Part shown: piece by piece, positions 56,110-64,000 of the stretch
How the letters are laid out: each line of letters starts with the position of its first letter
Numbering within the stretch: position 1 is the first letter of the stretch
Assembly: GCA_031396695.1 (NCBI GenBank)
Contig: JANNLG010000190.1
Span: 1-64,000 of the forward strand
DNA length: 64,000 nucleotides
From: VGRW01 sp031396695
Lineage (GTDB): Bacteria; Myxococcota_A; UBA9160; SZUA-336
Direction: 5' to 3'
The notes under the pieces: model-generated
Seen by the model: the letters and a program-made list of their open reading frames with translations, nothing else
Told to the model about the DNA's origin: nothing
Databases searched by the model: none
Made by a program: the position numbers and the translations under genes

Positions 56110-57341
56110 GAGCGGATCCGATCGGTCGCCGCTTCGGCTACGGAGCGTCGCATTTTCGTGTCGCAGCCGAAGCGCTGGCGCCGGTCGAGCCCGTCTCTCC
56201 GCTGGCCGGAGCCGGCGGCGCCGCCGCGACCGTCGTGGTGAGCGGCCTGATCGTGTTCGCGGGCCTGCGGGCGCTCGACGACGGCGACGTCGATTCGAGT
56301 GCGCTGCGCATCGTGCCCATGCAGGCGCAGGTGGTCGAGCCGGAGCCGGAGCCGATCCCGGAGCCTGAGCCCGAACCCGAGCCCGTGGTGGTCGCCGCGC
56401 CCGAGCCGCCTCCGCCGCCGCCGAAGCCCGAGCCCAAGCCCGAGCCGGTGGTCGTCGCCAAGGCGAAGATTCCGCCGCCCCGGCCGATGCCCAAGCCCGA
56501 ACCGATCCGCGAGCCGCCGCCCAAGCTCGAGCGTGCAGCGCCGCAGCCCGCGCCAAAGCCGGTCGCGAAACGCGCACCGCCGCCGGTCCAGATCGACGCG
56601 CCGCGCGCGCCGGTCCAGCCGACCGAGACCGAGACGGAGAAGCGGACCGCCTGGCGGCCACCGTCGGTGGAGACGCCGAAGATGCCGAGCGCTCCGGCGC
56701 TGCCGCGCGTTTCGATCGACGGCGTGGCGGGCGCGCCGACATCGGCACCGGAACGCCCGTCGCGCGTGAGCAGCCTGCCGCCGGGCGTGCCCGGACCGAA
56801 GCGCGCCGCCGCGCCCGTGATTCCGCGCGTGGCGCCGCCGGGCGCGGTCGCACCTACACTTCCCGGTGACGAGTCCGTCGCCGATCTCCCCGATCGCGCC
56901 GAGCCGACCGCGCCGACGCAGGCCAAGGCCGCCCGCCCCGCGCCCGCGCGGCCGGTCGCGTTCGCCGGCGCGGCGAGCGCGTCCGCGACAGCCGCGCCAT
57001 ACGAGCCAGCGCCGTCCATGCGTGAACGCGTGGCGGCCGCGCCGATGCCCTCGTCCGCGCCGCGCGCCGAGCCCGACGAGAAGCTGCCCGGCGTGCCGCT
57101 CTCCGCGTTTCCCGCCTGTCGCACGGATCAGCGCGAGGACTCGCTCAAGCTCGCGGTCCTCGCGGCCGTCGGAAAGAAACGGGAGTGCTCGAGCGCGGCG
57201 GGAAAGTACCGCTTCGTCGAGACGAAGAACCTGAACGCGTTTCTGATGTGGATCGAGCGTGCGCCGGGCCGTGCAGCGGTGGACCGCTGTGGCGAGCTCA
57301 CGCACGCGCTCAACTGCCTTTCGCGCCCGGGAGCGATGTGA
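56106..57341 (+). CDS. Proline-rich TonB-like protein with four-cysteine C-terminal domain
   Basis: A 411-residue protein. An N-terminal cytoplasmic segment leads to a membrane helix (about residues 36-55), a long proline/glutamate/alanine linker (about residues 65-335, PEPEP, PKPEP and PPPPP stretches), and a compact C-terminal domain. This layout resembles TonB and would span the periplasm. The C-terminus is not a TonB fold: it carries cysteines in FPACRTD, KRECSSAAG, DRCGELT and ALNCLS, and a KYRFVETKNLNAFLMWIE core. I do not recognise the domain; two disulfides in the periplasm are likely. It starts at a TTG overlapping the ExbD-type stop. Confidence 0.7.
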   Translation: MRADPIGRRFGYGASHFRVAAEALAPVEPVSPLAGAGGAAATVVVSGLIVFAGLRALDDGDVDSSALRIVPMQAQVVEPEPEPIPEPEPEPEPVVVAAPEPPPPPPKPEPKPEPVVVAKAKIPPPRPMPKPEPIREPPPKLERAAPQPAPKPVAKRAPPPVQIDAPRAPVQPTETETEKRTAWRPPSVETPKMPSAPALPRVSIDGVAGAPTSAPERPSRVSSLPPGVPGPKRAAAPVIPRVAPPGAVAPTLPGDESVADLPDRAEPTAPTQAKAARPAPARPVAFAGAASASATAAPYEPAPSMRERVAAAPMPSSAPRAEPDEKLPGVPLSAFPACRTDQREDSLKLAVLAAVGKKRECSSAAGKYRFVETKNLNAFLMWIERAPGRAAVDRCGELTHALNCLSRPGAM

Positions 57342-59386
57342 TGACAATCGGAGCGAGACTCGGACTGGTCGTCCTGGCCTGCGCGCTCGCGAACGCCGCG
57401 CGCGCCGGCACGGAGTCGACGGTCTGGTCGGGATACCTCGACTACGCGTACGTCTACTCGTCGGCCGACTCGAAAGCGCTCGCCGAGCGACTGACGGGCT
57501 ACGGCAACGAAGCGGGCATATCGCTCGACCGCTACGTCACGGACTACTTCGAGACGCTGGCGCCGCACGAGTCGGGCGACGAGGAGACGCTGGTCCGCCG
57601 CAAGGCGATCGCGTACCTGCTGCTGCACCTTTCGAAGGGCTCGCCGGACTCGCTCGAGTCGAGCGTGAAAGCGGTCACCGAGCTCGCGCACCGGCTCGAT
57701 CGGCACGAGAACGCGTACTGGTTCCACTACATCATGGCGACGCGCGCGCTCGAACGCGGCAACGCGGGCGACTTCGTGCAGGAGATGCTCGCGCTCTGGC
57801 TCACGGTCGTCGTGCCGCTGGAAGCGACCTACCAGACGCTCGACAACCTCGCGCTGTCGGACGAGCCGAACTCCGGCTTCCTCGCGGCACTCCCCTACGT
57901 GTACGAGAACACCGCGCGCATGATCGTGCTGCGCAGCCAGGAGAAGGGCGTCGATCGCGACCTCGATCCGCTCGGCGCGATCGTGCGCCTGCTCTACGAC
58001 GGGCGCGTCGGCGCGTATCCGGAAGTGATTCCAGCCGCGGCGTCGTCGCGCGCGTACCTCGAGCGCATCATCGGGCGCATGGACGGTCCGGAGTCCGACG
58101 TCGGCAGCCTGACTTTCACGCTGGCGCTGCTCGAGGCCAGCAAGCACCACGAGCACGCGCGCGGGTTGCTCGCGCGTGACGGACTCGGCGCCGAGACGCA
58201 GCGCGCGCTGCGCACGACCACGGGCGCCTACGAGGTCGCGTTCAAGCGCGCGCTCACCGTCGAGGGTCAGGCCGCGGTCTACACGCGCGTGCTGAGAGAG
58301 ATCGGCGAGGTGTACGTCGCGAAGCAGCGGCTGAACGTCGAGATCGAGCTCGAGATGCCGTTCAGCATCGAGGGCGCGATCGGAGTCTGGGCGACGCTGC
58401 GCGGCGCGATGAACGGAGACTGGCAGGGCCTCGGCTACCAGAACGTCACGCGTGAGCAGTATCTCGACTCGATGCGCCGCCTGTTCGAGGAGATCCAGGA
58501 GACGAGCCTGAACGTCGCCGACTACTACGTGTGGCGCAGCGTGCAGGAGTCGCTTCGCGCCGACGAGCACGCGCGCGCCGCCGCCCGCGTCTACGGCCGC
58601 TACCTGGCGTTCTTCCACCAGTACGCGACCGAGGAAGGCAAAGCGGCGCTGCCCGACTCCGCCTACTTCGCCGCGTTCGAGTCGTCGAAGGGCGTCGGCA
58701 ATGCGCTCCTCGCGTACGCGGCCAAGCCCTCGGTGGCGGAGGTGAAGCTCGGCACGGACCGCTACCGCAGCGCGCTCCTGCTGTTCCCGTTCGACCGCGA
58801 GCTGTGGCCCGCGATCACCGCCGGGCTCGGCCGCCACGGCCGGCAGAGCGAGTACGCCAAGATCGTGCGCCCGATCGCCGAGCACGTGACGCGCTCGCGC
58901 GCGCTGTCGGCCTGGATCGAAGGCGGTGAGCCCGAAGCGAAGCGACTGTCCGTGCTGCGCGCCGCGCTGGCCGACAGCGAAGTGCTGCTCTACATGGGCT
59001 TCGCCGAGAGCGGACGCATTCCCGAACTCGACGCCGAGCTCGAGTCGCTGCGCAGCAAGCGCGAGTCACTGTTGCGGGAGATCGCGGCGCTCGGCGCGCG
59101 GCGCGACACGCTGCGCAAGACCACGCGCGAGGAAGTTCCCGCTTCCGCCGATTCGACCGACGACGATCTCGCCGACGTGGCGCAGAAGCTCGCCGACGCC
59201 GAGGCCCAGCTCGTGCGCACCGATCAACAGATCGCGGCCCGCTCGCGCGCGCTGCCGCTGTTCAAGGCGACGCTCACGACCGATGGGCTGGCACAGGAGA
59301 TGCGCGCGCGCCGCGACCACCCGGTGCACGTGCTGCTGCGCCGCATGTACCACGAGGGCCGCCCGGGGGAGACCAAGCATGACTAG
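57341..59386 (+). CDS. Large secreted helical protein of the Exb-like operon
   Basis: A 681-residue protein with a signal peptide (cleavage after LANAARA) and a largely alpha-helical body without recognised repeats; the spacing of helices is TPR-like. Residues of about 550-630 form a long coiled coil (ELESLRSKRESLLREIAAL and later DVAQKLADAEAQLVRTDQQ). It should be periplasmic. Its ATG shares a base with the TGA of the TonB-like gene, and its end overlaps the lipoprotein gene by 8 bases, so it is made with both. No family is recognised. Confidence 0.72.
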   Translation: MTIGARLGLVVLACALANAARAGTESTVWSGYLDYAYVYSSADSKALAERLTGYGNEAGISLDRYVTDYFETLAPHESGDEETLVRRKAIAYLLLHLSKGSPDSLESSVKAVTELAHRLDRHENAYWFHYIMATRALERGNAGDFVQEMLALWLTVVVPLEATYQTLDNLALSDEPNSGFLAALPYVYENTARMIVLRSQEKGVDRDLDPLGAIVRLLYDGRVGAYPEVIPAAASSRAYLERIIGRMDGPESDVGSLTFTLALLEASKHHEHARGLLARDGLGAETQRALRTTTGAYEVAFKRALTVEGQAAVYTRVLREIGEVYVAKQRLNVEIELEMPFSIEGAIGVWATLRGAMNGDWQGLGYQNVTREQYLDSMRRLFEEIQETSLNVADYYVWRSVQESLRADEHARAAARVYGRYLAFFHQYATEEGKAALPDSAYFAAFESSKGVGNALLAYAAKPSVAEVKLGTDRYRSALLLFPFDRELWPAITAGLGRHGRQSEYAKIVRPIAEHVTRSRALSAWIEGGEPEAKRLSVLRAALADSEVLLYMGFAESGRIPELDAELESLRSKRESLLREIAALGARRDTLRKTTREEVPASADSTDDDLADVAQKLADAEAQLVRTDQQIAARSRALPLFKATLTTDGLAQEMRARRDHPVHVLLRRMYHEGRPGETKHD

Positions 59387-59909
59387 TCGGACGCTTCGCG
59401 CCTTCCTGGCGTGCGTCGCCTGCGCCTCGCTCGCGGGCTGCGCGATCAAGACCTATAAGCCGATCGAGTTCGGCAGCACCGAGAAGCCCGCCGAAGAGGC
59501 GAGCCCGCTCGGCGGCGCGTCGCTCGACCAGCGGCGCGAGAACATGACGCGCATGTACAAGGATCTGGTGCATTTCCGCACTTCGCTCGACGACGCGGAG
59601 CAGCGCGGCGACCGCACCACCGCGGTGGCGCTGGGCTACTTCGTCGACGCGTACATCGGCATGCACCTCGACCCGATGCTCGCCGGCGAGTGGCAGAGCC
59701 GGCATCCCGAGCTGTGGGGCATGGACGCGGATCTGCGTCTGGCCAAGGCGGAGGTGCTCGTGCACATGCACGAGCGCGGCCGCGCCAACGACGTGCTCGA
59801 CGAGCTCGGCTCCCGCTACGCGGGTCGCGAGGACATGCTGGTTCACTACCCGATCGGCAGCCAGAGCCCGCTCGGCAAGGCCGTGTCACTGATCCGCGCC
59901 GGCGACTGA
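59379..59909 (+). CDS. Lipoprotein of the Exb-like operon
   Basis: A 176-residue protein with the type II signal peptide ending in the lipobox SLAGC. The mature part is helical (LDQRRENMTRMYKDLVHFRTS, RLAKAEVLVHMHERGRANDV) and resembles TPR-type lipoproteins. It could be the outer-membrane partner of the large secreted protein encoded just upstream. No family is recognised. Confidence 0.7.
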   Translation: MTSRTLRAFLACVACASLAGCAIKTYKPIEFGSTEKPAEEASPLGGASLDQRRENMTRMYKDLVHFRTSLDDAEQRGDRTTAVALGYFVDAYIGMHLDPMLAGEWQSRHPELWGMDADLRLAKAEVLVHMHERGRANDVLDELGSRYAGREDMLVHYPIGSQSPLGKAVSLIRAGD

Positions 59910-59925
59910 GAAGGACCCCCCTCCG

Positions 59926-60558
59926 ATGGAATCTTCGATTTTCTCGACCCAGGGCATGATCGTGATCGTGATGAGCGGGCTGTCGCTCGTCGCGATCTGT
60001 GTTCCGTTCTACCGCGGCATTTCACTCTGCAAGCGCGCGTGGACCGCCACGCGCTTGGTGCCACGGCCGGCGCTCGAGAAGAGTCTGCAGTTCGCGACCA
60101 AGGGTCCGGTCGATTCGATCGCCCTGCTGATGCTGCGCGTGCTCGCGAAGTCGCTGCGCTCGCCCGACGCGCGCCAGGTCGCGAGCGATTTCGTCGTCGA
60201 CGCCAGCCGCCAGTACGTGATGAACGAATACGAGTCGAGCTACGCGCGCCCGATCTCGATGTACTCGAACCTGCTGCCGCCCGTCGGTCTGGCCGGCAAC
60301 GCGATCGGCATGTTGATCCTGCTCGTCTCCAAGCACATGGCGGGCACGCCGCTCGAGCTCGGCGCGCTCGGCCTCGCCCTTTCATCGACGATCTTCGCGC
60401 TGCTCGGCTACGCGGCGATCGAGGCCGTGAAGCTGCGCCTGTACGGCCGCATGCTCGCCTGCCTGGACGAGGTCGTCTCGCTGCACCGGCTCTCCGAGGA
60501 GCGCGCCGAGCGCTCGCCCGCGAAGTCGACCGGCGCGCCCGTGGCCTCGCCCGCCTGA
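59926..60558 (+). CDS. MotA/TolQ/ExbB-type proton channel protein
   Basis: A 210-residue membrane protein with three helices: one near the N-terminus (residues 11-33), and the pair around NLLPPVGLAGNAIGMLILL and ALSSTIFALLGYAAIEAVKL. The last two have the small-residue pattern of MotA/TolQ/ExbB channels, with the Thr in SSTIFALLGYAAIEA. A large cytoplasmic loop lies between helix 1 and helix 2. It is the last gene of the operon and the natural partner of the ExbD-type protein at its start. A GGACCCCCCTCCG leader separates it from the lipoprotein gene. Confidence 0.82.
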   Translation: MESSIFSTQGMIVIVMSGLSLVAICVPFYRGISLCKRAWTATRLVPRPALEKSLQFATKGPVDSIALLMLRVLAKSLRSPDARQVASDFVVDASRQYVMNEYESSYARPISMYSNLLPPVGLAGNAIGMLILLVSKHMAGTPLELGALGLALSSTIFALLGYAAIEAVKLRLYGRMLACLDEVVSLHRLSEERAERSPAKSTGAPVASPA

Positions 60559-60586
60559 CGCGCGACTCGCGCTCGAGGCAACGCGC

Positions 60587-62725
60587 TCAGGTCGTCGGCG
60601 GACCGACGATCTCGAGCCGAGTCACGAAGCCGCGCGCACGCAGCAGGACGCTGAGCGGACCGAGATCCGAGATCTCGTCGAAGCCCACCAGAATTACGTC
60701 GTAGCGCTCGCCCTCCACGCCCTGCGAGGGCGTGATCACCGGCCTGCCGTCGAGGTCTTCGAGCTCGGCGGCGACGAGCTCGGCCTCGGCCAGCGTCTTG
60801 CGCGTCGCGACGTGCAGCGCATACGGCGCGCTCGTCAGCCCGCGCAGCACTTCGGTGCGCTGCGCGTGGCGCTCGAAGGCGAGCCGCCGCACGATCGACT
60901 CGGCGCGCTGCTCTTCGGGTGAGTGGATCTGATTGGCGCGCACCGCCACCACCAGCCGCCGGCGGCGTTCGAGGTCGCGCGTGCTCTTGAAGAACCAGCC
61001 GAGAATCGGGATGTCCTTGAAGAACGGTACGCCCGCCTCGCCGCTCGCGACCAGGTCCGCGGGCGCCCCGCCCACCAGCATGACCGCACCGTCGGTGAGC
61101 CGGACGTTCGCGTCGAGCTGGAACTTGCGCAGCGTCGGTCCCTGACCCTCCGGCTGGTTCTGCTCGTTCAGCGTGGTCAGCACCTGCGCGACGGTGCTCA
61201 CCTCGATGTGGAGCTCGAGCGAGACCAGGTCGTCGGAGACAGCGATCGGTGTCACGCGCAGGTCGACGCCGACGTCCTCGCGTTGAATCGTGACGTCGGT
61301 CAGGAACGGGCTCTGCGAGTTCACGGGCGCGGTCGCGTCGGCGGTGGCGCCCGACGAGACGGGAATCGGCACCTGATCGCCGCTGAAGATGCTCTGCTCC
61401 TCGCCGGCGGTCGCGAGCAGGTAGGGCGTGGTGAGCGCGCGGATCGTGACCTCCCCCTGCGCCGCGGTGATCTGGCCCGCGCCCTCGGGCACCACGATCG
61501 TGGTCGGATTGCCGTCGGGGCCGATGATCGGGATCAACAGCGGACTGCGCGCGAAGCGCGCGACGAAGGGCTGCGCCGTTTCGGGCGTGAGCAGGCTCGC
61601 GGCGTCGCCGATGGTCGCGAAGGCGACCATGTCGTCGGGGTCGCGCGGCGCGACCAGCGGGATCAGCGCGTCGAAGCCGAGCTCGAGGCCCTTCACGGTC
61701 TCGACGTCCCAGACGTGCACCTCGATGCCCACCCGCGGCGGGATCCGATCGAGCTCGGCGATCACGCGCGCGATCTCGGCGAAGGCCGCGGGACCGGCGC
61801 GGATCACCAGCGAGTTGGTGGCCTCGTCGCTGACCACGTCGATGCCCGAGCCCGCGGAGACGGCCGCCGCAGCCGCGGGCCGATCCGCGTCGAACTCGAG
61901 CGCGCGCAGATGGGTCGCGAGCGTCTCCGCTTCCGCATTCACCACGCGCACCACCTGAAAGCCGCTGGCCGCGCGCGACGGCACGTCCATCAGCTCGATC
62001 AGCCCGCGCACTTCCGCCACGCGCGCGGCCGCGCCCTGCACGATCAGCGAGTTGGTGCGCGCGTCGACGGTGACCTGCCAGGGGATCGCCGGCCCGTCGC
62101 CCTCCTGGAACGCGAACTCGAGCTGCGTGGCGAGCGCGGCGGCATCGGCGTAGCGCAGCGGGAAGACGCGCAGCTCGCTGACCGAGGCTTGATCGAGCGC
62201 GCGCACGATGGTGAGCATCTCCGCCAGGCGGTCTTCCGTGGCGGCGATGATCAGTCCGTTGGTGGGCGGGTACGGCAGCACGATGCTCGCGCGCATGCGC
62301 CCGCCGAGGATGCGCGCGAGCTCCTGCGGGTCCGCCGCCTCCAGCCGCACCAGCGTCGTCACCAGCCGCACCGAGTCGCCGGCGTCTTCGTGCTGCATCC
62401 AGGGAGCGGCGCCCTGCGCGGCTTCGATCGGCAGGATCTTCCAGCTTCCGTCGGGACCGCGGATCGTCGCGTAGCCGCTGGTGAGCAGGGCGGCGTTCAG
62501 CACCTCGAGCGCCTCGTCGGGGCTGATCTCGTCCGCGAGAATGATCGTGACCCGGCCGCGCAGCTCCGTGTCGTGGATGAAGCGCTGGCCGGTCGCGCGC
62601 GCGACGGCGGCGACGATCGCGCTGAGCTCCGCGTCGCGGAAGTTCAGCACCAGGCCCTGCGCGCGGACAACCCCCCCCGCGGCGCAGAGCACGAGTACGA
62701 GTGCGAAGCTGGCGAGCGCGCGCAT
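60587..62725 (-). CDS. Type II secretion-like secretin (GspD/PilQ family) with C-terminal SPOR-like region
   Basis: A 712-residue outer-membrane channel protein. A signal peptide (to about residue 22) is followed by an N0 domain (LNFRDAELSAIVAAVARATG), several N-type repeats (residues 100-320), and the secretin domain (about residues 400-590). The latter includes VGVDLRVTPI and SGEAGVPFFKDIPILGWFF, the conserved family ending. After about residue 625, YALHVATRKTLAEAELVAAE and YDVILVGFDEISDLGPLSVL have the pattern of a SPOR domain, which binds denuded peptidoglycan. Its ATG is seven bases after TATCCT. It faces the Exb-like operon, whose end is 28 bases away; no gsp or pil gene is in the window. 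Confidence 0.88.
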   Translation of the reverse strand: MRALASFALVLVLCAAGGVVRAQGLVLNFRDAELSAIVAAVARATGQRFIHDTELRGRVTIILADEISPDEALEVLNAALLTSGYATIRGPDGSWKILPIEAAQGAAPWMQHEDAGDSVRLVTTLVRLEAADPQELARILGGRMRASIVLPYPPTNGLIIAATEDRLAEMLTIVRALDQASVSELRVFPLRYADAAALATQLEFAFQEGDGPAIPWQVTVDARTNSLIVQGAAARVAEVRGLIELMDVPSRAASGFQVVRVVNAEAETLATHLRALEFDADRPAAAAAVSAGSGIDVVSDEATNSLVIRAGPAAFAEIARVIAELDRIPPRVGIEVHVWDVETVKGLELGFDALIPLVAPRDPDDMVAFATIGDAASLLTPETAQPFVARFARSPLLIPIIGPDGNPTTIVVPEGAGQITAAQGEVTIRALTTPYLLATAGEEQSIFSGDQVPIPVSSGATADATAPVNSQSPFLTDVTIQREDVGVDLRVTPIAVSDDLVSLELHIEVSTVAQVLTTLNEQNQPEGQGPTLRKFQLDANVRLTDGAVMLVGGAPADLVASGEAGVPFFKDIPILGWFFKSTRDLERRRRLVVAVRANQIHSPEEQRAESIVRRLAFERHAQRTEVLRGLTSAPYALHVATRKTLAEAELVAAELEDLDGRPVITPSQGVEGERYDVILVGFDEISDLGPLSVLLRARGFVTRLEIVGPPTT

Positions 62726-62738
62726 GCGGCGGAGGATA
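62726..62738 (-). promoter_or_regulatory. Leaderless-type -10 element (TATCCT)
   Basis: TATCCT on the minus strand ends seven bases before the secretin ATG with only CCGCCGC between, so no ribosome-binding site is possible. This transcript would start inside the gap to the gene cut by the window end. Confidence 0.45.
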
Positions 62739-62775
62739 CCGCCACCTGCGCGGAGCGCCGCGTGCGGTCAGGCGG

Positions 62776-64000
62776 CTAGACGATCGGCGCGAACGCGATC
62801 AGGTTGTCGAAGGACGCACCGGAGCCGAGGCCGTTCATCGGCAGCACCGATGCGAAGCTGCCCACACGGTTGTGCAGCGCCAGGTAGTTCAGGACGACCG
62901 CCTCGGACAGCAGCACCACGTTGTTCGCCACCGCGGTGGCCGCGGTCTCGACCGAGCCGGACGGCCGGAAGTAGCCGATCTGGTTGGCGGTCGCGCGCGT
63001 GAGCGCGGGCCGGCCGGTCGGACTGTAGACCAACACCAGCGCGGCCGCGGTGTCGGAGTTGTCGCCCTTCCAGATGCCCTTGCCGCGGCCGGCCGCCGAG
63101 TTGTCGAGCACTCCGTCGCTGGCGAGCGACCCGTCGGAGATCACGTACAGCATCAGCGGCGCAGCGCGGCGCGCGGCGAACTCGAGCGCCGCACCCATCA
63201 TCTGGCCGGCCATGAAGTCGCGCACCTCGCCGGTCGCGCGCGTGCTGTCGTGGTAGTCGTAGCCGCCTTCCTCGATCGTGCCCGCGCCCGCGTAGCCCTC
63301 GACCACGAGCTTCATCACCGCCGCGGTCTTGGCGAAGCGGCCCTGGTTGAGCTCGGCCGCGCTGAAGATCGGCGTCGCGCCGGTGGCGATGTCGGGGTCG
63401 GCTAGCGGATTCACCAGGTCCGGGTCCCCGTAGCGCCCGATCAGGTCCGTGGTCTGCGTGTAGTTGCAGAGGATCTGCGCTTCGAGCGCGGCGGACTCGT
63501 TCTCGCGCAGCATCTTGATCGCGCTGATCCGCTCGGCGGCCAGCGCGACCTGACCGGCTTGCGCCTGACTCAGGAGTGACACGAGATTGCCCGTGTCGAT
63601 CAGACCCGTCGCGTCTCGCGACGAATCGATCTTGGTCGGCCGCTTGGTCGGATCGATCATCGACATCGGGGACTCGGAGTTCCCGCCCGACTCCGAGGAC
63701 TCCGACCCGATCAGCGTCACGAGCTCGCCGTCCGCGCCGGCGCGGTTGATGCCGTACATCGGATTCAGCGGGTTGTTGCTCGTGTCGTTGTCCGAGCGCG
63801 AGCAGAAGATCGTGCCGTTCACGTTCGCGCGCGTCGCCACCGAGGTCTTCGAGAGGATGCCGCGCAGGAACGCGCTGTCGGAGTGGAACGCGATGCCGAG
63901 CTCGGTGTTCACCTGCCCGGGGTTGCCCGGCGTCATGTCCGAGGGCAGTCCCATCTTCGAGTAGCCTTCCGCGGTCAACAGATCGAGCTGACCGCCCGGT
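62776..64000 (-). CDS. Large hypothetical secreted protein (C-terminal part)
   Basis: The reading frame is open through the right edge, so the start lies outside the window; 407 residues are visible. The sequence has stretches FHSDSAFLRGILSKTSVATR, NGTIFCSRSDNDTSNN and VVLLSEAVVLNYLALHNRVG, and only two cysteines in this part. Its composition suggests an exported protein. I recognise no domain. It lies upstream of the secretin gene on the same strand, with a 50-base gap, and could be its cargo or a partner; this is inference from position. Confidence 0.65.
   Translation of the reverse strand, partial: PGGQLDLLTAEGYSKMGLPSDMTPGNPGQVNTELGIAFHSDSAFLRGILSKTSVATRANVNGTIFCSRSDNDTSNNPLNPMYGINRAGADGELVTLIGSESSESGGNSESPMSMIDPTKRPTKIDSSRDATGLIDTGNLVSLLSQAQAGQVALAAERISAIKMLRENESAALEAQILCNYTQTTDLIGRYGDPDLVNPLADPDIATGATPIFSAAELNQGRFAKTAAVMKLVVEGYAGAGTIEEGGYDYHDSTRATGEVRDFMAGQMMGAALEFAARRAAPLMLYVISDGSLASDGVLDNSAAGRGKGIWKGDNSDTAAALVLVYSPTGRPALTRATANQIGYFRPSGSVETAATAVANNVVLLSEAVVLNYLALHNRVGSFASVLPMNGLGSGASFDNLIAFAPIV

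Noticed and set aside
56340..56640. Repeated CCCGAGCCC-like units as a possible DNA repeat array
   Set aside because: They are explained as codons of the proline- and glutamate-rich linker of the TonB-like protein.

Overview
The window is high-GC DNA (codon third positions are overwhelmingly G or C) and almost solid coding sequence. I call 65 protein genes. No gene-free stretch exceeds about 215 bases, and I see no rRNA, tRNA, CRISPR array, insertion sequence or prophage. The gene content indicates a free-living Gram-negative bacterium: a type II-like secretin, ExbB/ExbD-type proteins, several lipoproteins, an exosortase H pair and an ECF sigma factor with an NrsF-type anti-sigma. A P450, two luciferase-like (LLM) oxidoreductases, short-chain dehydrogenases, a CoA-transferase and an acyl-CoA dehydrogenase suggest a lineage from the deltaproteobacterial assemblage (Myxococcota, Desulfobacterota or Binatota relatives). 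That placement is inference; no marker gene here settles it.

Layout. 1-5.2 kb: the end of an indoleamine 2,3-dioxygenase-like gene, a coupled 2-oxoglutarate oxygenase and aspartase/fumarase-superfamily lyase, a GH172/DUF2961 protein coupled to a CoA-transferase, and a small membrane protein. 5.2-7.8 kb: a histidine kinase and NtrC-type regulator; the region upstream carries two divergent sigma-54 promoter candidates. 7.8-20.1 kb: transport and lipid or xenobiotic redox genes (GPH and MFS transporters, SDR-P450 pair, SDR-LLM pair, glutaryl-CoA dehydrogenase-like enzyme, coiled-coil protein, FabH-like synthase, HflX, LLM enzyme, lipoprotein). 20.3-27.2 kb: glmU-glmS, then a helicase-acetyltransferase-PP2C chain with overlapping reading frames. 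27.3-38 kb: housekeeping and accessory genes, including a 72-residue bacterial histone with a lysine-rich tail, the sigma/anti-sigma pair, and a family 5 uracil-DNA glycosylase. 37.9-42.5 kb: exosortase H and its partner, divergent from an aminotransferase-LuxE-LuxC operon. 42.6-54.1 kb: hydrolases, a DSD1-type enzyme, membrane proteins, an exonuclease and proS. 54.2-64 kb: RNase D, then a five-gene envelope operon (ExbD-like, proline-rich TonB-like, large secreted helical protein, lipoprotein, ExbB-like) behind a CRP-type box, facing a secretin gene and an unrecognised gene cut by the window edge.

How the genes fit together. Most operons are tightly coupled, with ATGA, GTGA or TTGA overlaps. 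At many first genes a TANNNT hexamer lies 5-7 bases before the start codon with no Shine-Dalgarno sequence between, as expected for leaderless transcripts. The candidates I find most interesting are the histone, the acid-to-aldehyde-to-amine gene trio, the self-contained sigma-54 circuit, the Exb-like envelope operon with a four-cysteine C-terminal domain, and a hairpin that buries the ribosome-binding site of the acyl-CoA dehydrogenase gene.
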